Origin: Aeriscardovia sp040773385
GTDB lineage: Bacteria; Actinomycetota; Actinomycetes; Actinomycetales; Bifidobacteriaceae
Length of the DNA: 59,834 bases
Assembly (NCBI GenBank): GCA_040773385.1
Contig: JAXGWH010000006.1
Span: forward strand, 1 to 59,834
Direction of reading: 5' to 3'
Part shown: piece by piece, positions 45,101-52,300 of the stretch
Position numbering within the stretch: position 1 is the first letter of the stretch
Layout of the letters: the number at the start of each line of letters is the position of its first letter
Translations under genes and position numbers: made by a program
The notes under the pieces: generated by a model
What the model saw: only the letters and a program-made list of their open reading frames with translations
Databases searched by the model: none
Told to the model about the DNA's origin: nothing

Positions 45101-45783
45101 ACCGGATCGAGGTCCCCGACCTCGGCACGGGCACGTACCGGGTCATCTTCAGCGACAACGGCAACGCGCTGAACCGATACCCGGGCAATATGGCCCCGGG
45201 TATGGCATTCCGCCGTGGAACCCCTGCCGTCTGGGACGGGTCATCGACCACGATGGCCGCTCTCGCCTGCACGGCGACCCCGGTCGTCCCGGCATCGTCC
45301 GTCACGATCTCGGGCACGGGCGCCAAGGACGGCCGTCTGACGATGACGACGGGTGCCGCCGTCCGGCTCACGGCCACCGTCCATCCGGACGGGGCGACGG
45401 ACAAGAAGGTCGTCTGGAGTTCCTCGGACCCCTCGGTCGCTCTCGTCTCCTCCGATGGGACGGTGACGGCGAAGAGGGCCGGTACCGCGATTCTCACCGC
45501 GACCGCCGGCACAGCGTGCGCCACGCTCGCCGTGACGGTGCAGGACCCGGTGTTCGCCATCACCGGCGCCGGGGTCTCGGACGGCCGGCTCACTCTGTCC
45601 GACGGGCAGACGATCCAGCTGGCCGCCGTGAACCGGCCCTCGGGCGATTCGCGCTGGTGGTCGGACGGTGATGCCGTAGCGGTCACGGGCACCGGTTATG
45701 CGATCGCCGTGCAGAAAGGCACCTGCCGTGTGCATCTGCGCTGTGGCAACAAGACCGCCCTGCTGGAGATCACCGTGCGGTGA
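42148..45783 (+). CDS. Secreted multidomain alpha-amylase (GH13) with three CBM26-like starch-binding modules
   Basis: 1211 residues from GTG 42148 (AAAGGAG upstream). A signal peptide covers about 1-40. The GH13 domain carries the four classical blocks: DVVANH (161-166), GFRFDAAKH with nucleophile D243, acid/base E274 in YGEILHDG, and ESHDN with D344. Then follow CBM26-like module 1 (about 603-720), a BIG2 Ig-like domain (about 728-808), module 2 (about 814-915), module 3 (about 936-1035), a second BIG2 (about 1050-1130) and a C-terminal domain shared with the next gene. Modules 2 and 3 are a 363-bp duplication. There is no sorting signal. It hydrolyses alpha-1,4-glucan outside the cell. Confidence 0.93.
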   Translation: MPGHITATRHRGGRLIALVASTALMAACGITGLVGAKTANASTRRDSYSDTVGNVAFESARQKYGLAKNMSEGATLHTFEWSFKTIENAIPAIAEAGFTSVQTEPVSAIHAGSNGRRFTKNWYYAYQPTDTTVGNWIVGSESDLRSLCRTAHSYGVRIIVDVVANHMTSDTGAIAARWKNSGYYHHDCNDGNVSDWNNRYQVTHCKLLGLQDLNTDGNRAVGDMMADFLRRLVDDGVDGFRFDAAKHIELPGEYNNSSYWTRILANGAQYQYGEILHDGISRDADYARLFSSSDKAGGGITASSYGFKLRGALNSRTLDAGSLSSWDSAGVQASNLTSWVESHDNYSNDSRESTGMSQWQMTMGWGVIGSRAGTMSLYFDRPAGSGGSSPQFSEQTQLGDAGSDSWKDPQVSAVNHFRNAMDNEDAAEYLRNCGPKSCLMVERYKSDGSADTDGVTVVNMGGRQSLAGLSTTLDDGTYTDQVGGGRISVSGGRITSGTAPAGKVSVFFNRHNGVPSVSVSADRTGFTSGTLDVTLHSSSVTGARYATSEGRSGSFSDGDVITIGSGTAVGASVTVTVSGTQPDGTTISRSFTFHKKDPAARTIVYARRPGSWNRLFAYAYVDDPTASRVAQNAAWLGVEMKAADACGKAAGYDYMYEIPEGLSGSVRVIFDNGEKNGTLKYPADTTEGENAAGLAADGTAAWDGDISDPVARAWTDISCPSGQRVRSVSLDRTDVTLDVTHGSATARLTATTDPRGAAVTWGSSDPTVASVSSDGEVMAHKPGVATITAKAADGISASASIRVVRQSVPASGDVLYAHKPAGWGSIYAYIYTGDGSSARSNAGWPGVPMTAMRADDGCAEAGTYRLRVPDLGSGTYRVIFSDNGSGSNRYPGNMAPGMAFHRGTPAVWDGSATRLSSPSCGAGPVTPVTPGSATAVYARKPAGWGSIYAYIYTGDGPSARSNALWPGIAMKRMDAPDSCAQKGTYRIEVPDLGTGTYRVIFSDNGNALNRYPGNMAPGMAFRRGTPAVWDGSSTTMAALACTATPVVPASSVTISGTGAKDGRLTMTTGAAVRLTATVHPDGATDKKVVWSSSDPSVALVSSDGTVTAKRAGTAILTATAGTACATLAVTVQDPVFAITGAGVSDGRLTLSDGQTIQLAAVNRPSGDSRWWSDGDAVAVTGTGYAIAVQKGTCRVHLRCGNKTALLEITVR

Positions 45784-46027
45784 GAACCGGTGATACCGGT
45801 CTGTGATGCGGTCGGAGGCGGGGAAGACACGTCCCTGTCGCCGGCCGCGCCGGCCCGCGCCGATTGCCGGATTTCCCCGAATGCGGCAGACGGCACGGTC
45901 ATGGCGACAAGCCGGGATATCAGAACAGGAACACGACAAACAGGAACACATCAGAACCACAACAGCCGTCGACAGTGATGCCGGCGGCCTCTGGCACGCA
46001 TCGTCGTCGATGAGGACCGGTGATGCG

Positions 46028-46051
46028 CCCGTCGGCAAGGATGCCGACGGG
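46028..46051 (+). promoter_or_regulatory. Perfect 10-bp hairpin 20 bp before the second amylase start
   Basis: CCCGTCGGCA (46028-46037), loop AGGA, TGCCGACGGG (46042-46051). The ribosome-binding site AAGGA (46064-46068) lies 12 bp downstream. It may be a leader hairpin or an operator. Confidence 0.55.
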
Positions 46052-46071
46052 AAAGAAGGGAACAAGGATTC

Positions 46072-48948
46072 ATGCGAGCAACAGATTCTCGCCGTATGCC
46101 GCGCCCCGGCATACACTCATCCATACGGCACTCCGGGCTCTGGCCCCGCAGGCTGGTCGCCGCGGTCGCCTCGATCGCCACACTGGCCGCGCTGGCAGGC
46201 ACGGGCCTGTCCGTCTCCGCGGCATCCGCAAAGGAGACGTCAGCCGGCACGGCCGGCTCGGCACAGCAGGCATCATATCGTGACAGCCACGCCGACACGG
46301 TGGGCAACCCAGTTTTCGAGGCGGCCCGGAAGAAATATGGTCTCGCCAGGAATATGAGGGACGGCGCCACCCTGCACGCCTTCGAATGGTCGTTCAGGAC
46401 CATCGAGGAGAACATCCCCGATATCGCCAAGGCGGGGTACACATCGATCCAGACCGAGCCGATCGTCAAAATCAAGGACAACCGCAAGCTCGGCACGGGC
46501 AACTGGTATCTCAACTGGTATTACGTCTACCAGCCCACGGACATGTCGATCGGCAACTACGTCGTCGGCTCCGAGGCGGATTTCCGTTCCATGTGCGCCA
46601 AGGCGCATCGGTACGGTCTGCGCGTCATCGTCGATTCCGTCTCCAACCATTTCACCTCCGATTTTGATGCCATCTCGCCGAAGTGGAGAAACAAGAAATA
46701 CTTCCACGAGGACCGCCAGATCTCCGATTACAACAATCGCGAGGACTGCACCCAGCACAAACTCTCCGGCCTGTGGGACCTCAACACGCAGGATCCGACC
46801 GTGACACGCGGCATGGCGGACCTGCTGCGGCGTGAGGTGGCCGATGGTGCGGACGGGTTCCGCTACGACGCCGCAAAGCACATCGAGCTGCCCGATGAGG
46901 TCTTCGGGGCACGGTCGAAGTACTGGGACACCATCCTCAAAAACGGCGCCCAATACCAATACGGCGAGGTGCTCGAGGACGCGAACGTGCGTGAGGCCGA
47001 TTACGCCGGAATGTTCTCCTCAAGCGCCGTCGACGGGGGAGGGATCACCGATTCCAGTTATGGCCACGAGGTCCGCAACGGCGTGCAGCACGGCAGCCTG
47101 TCGGCCGGTTATTTCACCCACCACAACAAAGTCAGCGAGGACAAGACCGTCAACTGGGTCGAATCGCATGACAACTTCGCCAACGGGGAGGCCAACATCC
47201 CCCAGGAGCTGGACGACGAGTGGATCAAATACGGCTGGGTCGGCGTCACCGCGCAGAAGAACGGGATGGCGCTCTTCCTCGACCGTCCCTACAAGGACGG
47301 CGGCACATATGGCACCGGTGGCAAAGGCACATATGGAAACGGCAGCGGCCCGTTCACCGAGAACTCGAAACTCGGGGACGCGGGCGACGATCTGTGGAAG
47401 GATCCCGAGGTCGTGGCCATCAACCATTTCCGCAACTCAATGATCGGTGAGGGATCCTCTGTGGGCAATTGCGGCGATGACCGCTGCCTCATGGTCGAGC
47501 GCTATGCCGGTTCCGCCGCCACGGACGGCATGGCTGTCGCCAACGCGGACGATTCCGTCAAGAATCTCGCGGGCACCCGCACACACCTCGCCGATGGCAC
47601 CTACACGGACGAGGTGGACGGGGGCAGGCTCACCGTCTCGGGCGGAACCGTCACCTCCGGCTCCGTCCGCGCCAGGGGCATCGCCGCCTTCTCCAACAAC
47701 AAGACCTGCCGGGGCAGGATCTCGACCGTCGAGGCATATCCGAACGCGGGGACCATCCCAGGCACCTCCAAGAAGATCACACTGCGCCGCTTCCAGGCCA
47801 CCGATACCACTTTCTCCACCTCAGACGGCCAATCCGGCAGTTTTGCCGATGGGGACGTCATCCGAATCGGATCCCACGCCAAGGCCGGTGACACGCTCAC
47901 CGTCAGCGTCCACGGCACCGCAAGCGACGGGCGGCGCATCGACCATACGTACTCGTACACAAAACAGGGTGATCCGGCCTACGATCCCTCGGACGGGACG
48001 CGGAGCCCCTGCGACACCTATTGCATGGCCTATATGAGGAAGAACGGCTACGATCCGGCGAAGTACATCTCCGCGCAGGAGCCGGATTATGAGGGTGGGA
48101 CCGGTGTCGAGGCCACGAGTGTCACCATCACGGGTGACGGCGTGGTGGACGGCAGGGTCAGCCGCAACATCACGACCGGACGGACGAGTCTGACCCTCAC
48201 CGCGAAAGTGGGGCCGGACGGCGCCGGGCAGCAGGTGGCGTGGTCCAGCTCCGATCCGTCCATCGCCTCGGTCGGTGCCGATGGCACGGTCACCCTTCAC
48301 CGGGCCGGGACGGCCATCATCACCGCCAGCACCTCCAACGGCCATGACAGCAGTGTGACGGTGGTCGTCACCGGCATCGCCCCGAAGCCGAGGAACATTC
48401 TCTATGCCGTCCGGCCCGCCGGCTGGAAGACGATGTACGCGTACGTCTACGTGGACGGTTCGACGCACAATGCCGCCTGGCCGGGCGTGGAAATGACGCG
48501 GGTCGGGGATGCCGACGCCTGCTCGGGCGCCGGTTATTCCTACACCGTGCCGGAGGCGCTCGCACACAACGCCAGGGTCATCTTCACCGATGGCGCAGGC
48601 AGGCAGGTGCCGGGTTCCGGACAGCCGGGCATGGCCTATGACGGCGGCATCGCCAGATGGCAGGGGAGCGGGCAGGATCTTTCCTCCTGCACGGTGCCGG
48701 TCACACCGCCGCAGTTCTCCATCTCCGGCGAGGGTGTCGCACACGGGCGGATGACAATGGCCCGCGGGCAGAGGATCCGGCTGCGGGTCTCCGGGCTCCC
48801 GTCGGATGCCGCGGAGACATGGTGGTCCGACGGGGCGTCCGCCGCGGTGACAGGCCACGGCTATGTGGTCGGCGCCGCTGCCGGCACGTGCCGGATCCAT
48901 GTCGAGGCCGGTGGCAGGACCGCCTCGATCAGCGTCACCGTGCGATAA
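46072..48948 (+). CDS. Secreted alpha-amylase (GH13) with one CBM26-like module, paralogue of the preceding gene
   Basis: 958 residues. A signal peptide covers about 1-52 (helix RRLVAAVASIATLAALAGTG). GH13 blocks: DSVSNH (188-193), GFRYDAAKH with D266, E299 in YGEVLED, ESHDN with D367. After the catalytic part there is an insert with CDTYCMAYMRKNGYDP (about 644-659) that the first amylase lacks, a BIG2 domain (about 682-770), one CBM26-like module (about 775-870) and the shared C-terminal domain (881-958). In region I the usual Val is replaced by Ser (DSVSNH). A 290-bp gap separates it from the first amylase. Confidence 0.92.
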   Translation: MRATDSRRMPRPGIHSSIRHSGLWPRRLVAAVASIATLAALAGTGLSVSAASAKETSAGTAGSAQQASYRDSHADTVGNPVFEAARKKYGLARNMRDGATLHAFEWSFRTIEENIPDIAKAGYTSIQTEPIVKIKDNRKLGTGNWYLNWYYVYQPTDMSIGNYVVGSEADFRSMCAKAHRYGLRVIVDSVSNHFTSDFDAISPKWRNKKYFHEDRQISDYNNREDCTQHKLSGLWDLNTQDPTVTRGMADLLRREVADGADGFRYDAAKHIELPDEVFGARSKYWDTILKNGAQYQYGEVLEDANVREADYAGMFSSSAVDGGGITDSSYGHEVRNGVQHGSLSAGYFTHHNKVSEDKTVNWVESHDNFANGEANIPQELDDEWIKYGWVGVTAQKNGMALFLDRPYKDGGTYGTGGKGTYGNGSGPFTENSKLGDAGDDLWKDPEVVAINHFRNSMIGEGSSVGNCGDDRCLMVERYAGSAATDGMAVANADDSVKNLAGTRTHLADGTYTDEVDGGRLTVSGGTVTSGSVRARGIAAFSNNKTCRGRISTVEAYPNAGTIPGTSKKITLRRFQATDTTFSTSDGQSGSFADGDVIRIGSHAKAGDTLTVSVHGTASDGRRIDHTYSYTKQGDPAYDPSDGTRSPCDTYCMAYMRKNGYDPAKYISAQEPDYEGGTGVEATSVTITGDGVVDGRVSRNITTGRTSLTLTAKVGPDGAGQQVAWSSSDPSIASVGADGTVTLHRAGTAIITASTSNGHDSSVTVVVTGIAPKPRNILYAVRPAGWKTMYAYVYVDGSTHNAAWPGVEMTRVGDADACSGAGYSYTVPEALAHNARVIFTDGAGRQVPGSGQPGMAYDGGIARWQGSGQDLSSCTVPVTPPQFSISGEGVAHGRMTMARGQRIRLRVSGLPSDAAETWWSDGASAAVTGHGYVVGAAAGTCRIHVEAGGRTASISVTVR

Positions 48949-49242
48949 CGGCTCCGGGCAATCTGAACCATTTGGACAATTTCGTCGGCCGGCAGGATGT
49001 GGCCGGCCGACGGTCGGGCCGTACGGACGGCACGGCGCGCGACAGGAAACATGATCTCCCTTCTCTGCCGTGCGACGCACGCCTGTGCGTCCCGATTTTT
49101 GTCCGGAAGATCGTGCGATCTATGGCAGATTTTCTGGATTCTCTGAAAGACCCGGCCGTGCCATTTCTGCCACCGCCCAGTTTTCCACATTCGATCCTTT
49201 CCCTCGAATCCTGTTCCGATGACCGGCACAGTTGCCGGTAGG

Positions 49243-49322
49243 CGATGGGACAGGCCGGATCCTTCCCATCGCTTCCTCCCGGCAGTTGACCGGGAGGAAG
49301 GAGGATCCGGTTCGGGAAGGAT
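49243..49322 (+). promoter_or_regulatory. Structured 5' leader with anti-Shine-Dalgarno segment
   Basis: The Shine-Dalgarno region GGGAAGGAT (49314-49322) is exactly complementary to ATCCTTCCC (49259-49267). That segment can instead pair upstream (CGATGGGA 49243-49250 with TCCCATCG 49264-49271). A third, two-tier hairpin joins CCGGATCC (49255-49262) with GGATCCGG (49303-49310) around CTTCCTCCCGG/CCGGGAGGAAG (49272-49282 and 49290-49300). These folds cannot all form together. The preceding 300 bp from 48949 hold no gene. Confidence 0.6.
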
Positions 49323-49326
49323 TGTT

Positions 49327-52300
49327 ATGGGATTGTTCGGCAGCACACGACGGGCGCATACGGCAAGGAGAAGACTCGTGCGACGGATAGTGGCACTCGG
49401 GGCGGCGGGTGCGGCTCTGATCACAGGCGCGGGCCTGGCGGCCGCCGCCACATGGGAGGGCACGCCGGGCTACAAAACGGTGAACAGGTCGTCGGCAGGA
49501 CATGTCGATGATCTGGGCGTGCTGGGCTACAAGTCGGGACACCCGTTCTACTGCCTGCACATGGACAGCCTGTACGGACGGGGTGACGAGAATGCGGGGG
49601 CATGGTCGACGAACACGGGCATCGACTACCGTATTGCCGCACGGATGGTCAAGGAACATGAGGCGGACAGGACGGATCTCACACAGGCATCGGTGGCGTA
49701 TGCGATTCATGACCATCTGGATTCGGATCATGCCGCGTTCCTGCGGATCGTCGGCGGTGGTCTGCAGGGAGGTGACCTGAATCGTGTCCGTGCCACCGCT
49801 TCCTCCTTCTGGGATCAGGCAAAATCCTTCACGCCCGCATCGGCACGCACGCGCGTCATCACAGGGGACCTTTCCCAGGGTTCGGCAACCGCGGAGATCA
49901 GGACACAGGACGGCCGGTATGCGGCGGGCGTGCCATGGAGGATCGTCATGCTGGAGGGCGCTGATACCGTCAGATGGGAGGGGCCGACCTCCGGGACGAC
50001 GACGAACGGACCGATACACGTCCGCTATCATGCGAGGAAAAAGGGCACAGTCAAATATCAGATCCAGTACTCCTCCGCGGTCGCCCGTCGCATGGAGGCG
50101 CCATCCAGCAGCAGACAGTCGTTGTTCACGACGATCCACGAAGAGCGGTGGTTTCCCTCGGGTGTCCAGTTCGCGGAGGTCTCCCCGACCTATACGCTGG
50201 GTGTGACGACCACGAGAAAGTCGGGGGATGCACGGGTAGGTGGCACCACGCCCGTCCGTGACTCGCTGACCGTGCGCGTCAGCAGGTCGTCATCCGACAC
50301 GACGCTGGACCCGATTTCGGATAAGGCGACCGTCACGCTGCATTTCGATGGCAACGACTATGTGCCGGCGGCGCAGGCGTCGAAGCAGATGACGATCACG
50401 GGTGCGGGCAGCGTCGACTCGCCTTCGTTCACCCCGTCCGACCTGGGCTGGGACGAGCCCGCGCGCCACGGCTGGCAGGCGGGAGACTACTGGTTCGACA
50501 TCCAGGTGCCTAAGCAGGGCCAGATGGGCGGGGCGGTGGACACGCCCGACCGCCAGCCCGGGGAGAGCTTCACCCTCAAGGAGGTCGTCCCGCCGCCCGC
50601 CAAAAAGCGGATCGAGGAGGGGCACACCGCGTCCGCCATGCCTGACAGGACGGTGATCAGCAGTCAGACGGGCCGCGGCGGCTACCACATGACGTTCACC
50701 GACACGTTCACCAACCCGGACAAGCTCACCTACAACGTTTCTGAAATGTCTGTGCGCGATGTGACGGCGAACAAGGATGTAACATCCGAGTTCACTTTCT
50801 CCAACGGCACGGGCTCACCTCAAAAGGTGACTGCAACCTACAACAGGAGTGATGAGCTTCCGCTCGACCATGTGTTTGAGTTTCATCTCACTGTCCGTGT
50901 CGACAAGCCGGGCGAGGAGAACAGGCTCGCCGACAAGGCCAACGTCCTGTGGAACAAGACGGGCGGCGACACCGACGAGCATCATTTCGACACCCACGAG
51001 CCCAGGCCGGACAAGGCGTGGGTTTTGGACAGGAAGGGCGCCCTGACCACCGACGACCCGAAGTGGTCGAACAAGGTGGGCGCGGACGGCAAGACGTTCC
51101 TGCCCGGCGACCCCGTGTCCGCGGTGGCCAACGGGCGCGTGCCTGCGGACCTGGTGCATGACCTCGCCTCCTACGGGATCACCGATGACTGGGGCGACGC
51201 CGCCAAGTACGTGGACTTCTCCGACGCGTCGAAGGCCGCCGTGTATTACGACGGGCGGGACGTGACCGGCCAGTTCGATGTCAGGGTGGACGGCACCAGG
51301 ACCGTCGCCACGGCCAGGCCGGCGTTCCTCAAGGGCACCGCGCACCTGAAGAAGGACAGGCCGGTCAAGCTGGTCATCAGCGGCGCGTTCCGCACCGACT
51401 ACCAGACCGCCGGCAGGACGGAGAGGCTGACCAACTCGGCGTCGGAGACGTGGAACGACCACAGGAAGCCGACGAACATCCCGGCCGTCTTCACGTGGAC
51501 GCCGAGCCCGGACAAGGCGTGGATCCGCAACACCAAGGCGGACGGCACCGGCGCCTGGCAGGCGGTCATCGACCCGTCCAAGACCAACAGCGTGGGCGGC
51601 GACCAGAAGGTCTACCGTGACGGCGACCCGGTGGGCCTGGTCGTCAACGGCACGGTCCCCACCGGCCTGGCCGTCCGGCCGGACATCTCCCTGTCCGACG
51701 ACTACGGCAAGGCGGACTACGTGTGGGACCCGTCCGACAAGGCCGTGTGGCGCGTCTACGAGGCGGACGTGGACGACTACTCCAGGTCCACGGTGGCGGA
51801 CATCGTCAACCACGGCCGTGACGTGACCGGCGCGTTCGCCCTGTCCCGGAAGGGCGCGACGATCACCGCGCAGGCGTCCGGCGCCTACGAGCAGGGCCTC
51901 GTCGGCCTGAAGAAGGGCCGCCAGATCGTCCTGCTGGTCCCCGGCCGGATCAATCTGGCGGACGGCAAGGGCAACCGGCAGGTGTACAAGGACACCGGCT
52001 ACTCGAAGAACGACAGCAGGGCGCTCAGGCCGGGCGCGGACCAGAAGGACGTGAACGGCTACCAGGTCTGCTCCAACCCGGCCGCCCGCACGGGCGTGTC
52101 CAAGGGCGACAGGTTCCTCAACCAGGGCTCCGAGAAGGCCGGCGGCGTCTCCGTGCCGACGAACGAGCCGTCCATCTGCACCCATGTGCCCAACCCTGAC
52201 AAGGGCATCGTGGCCGAGGCGCAGTACGGCGGCGACCAGCATGACGGCGACGGGCAGGATGTGCGCCCGGGCCAGAACATCGAGTACCGCCTCCACGTTT

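Noticed and set aside
49219..49326. N-terminal extension of the adhesin from ATG 49219
   Set aside because: The extra 36 residues are not signal-like and their DNA consists of the inverted repeats of the leader; ATG 49327 has a good ribosome-binding site and starts a proper signal peptide.
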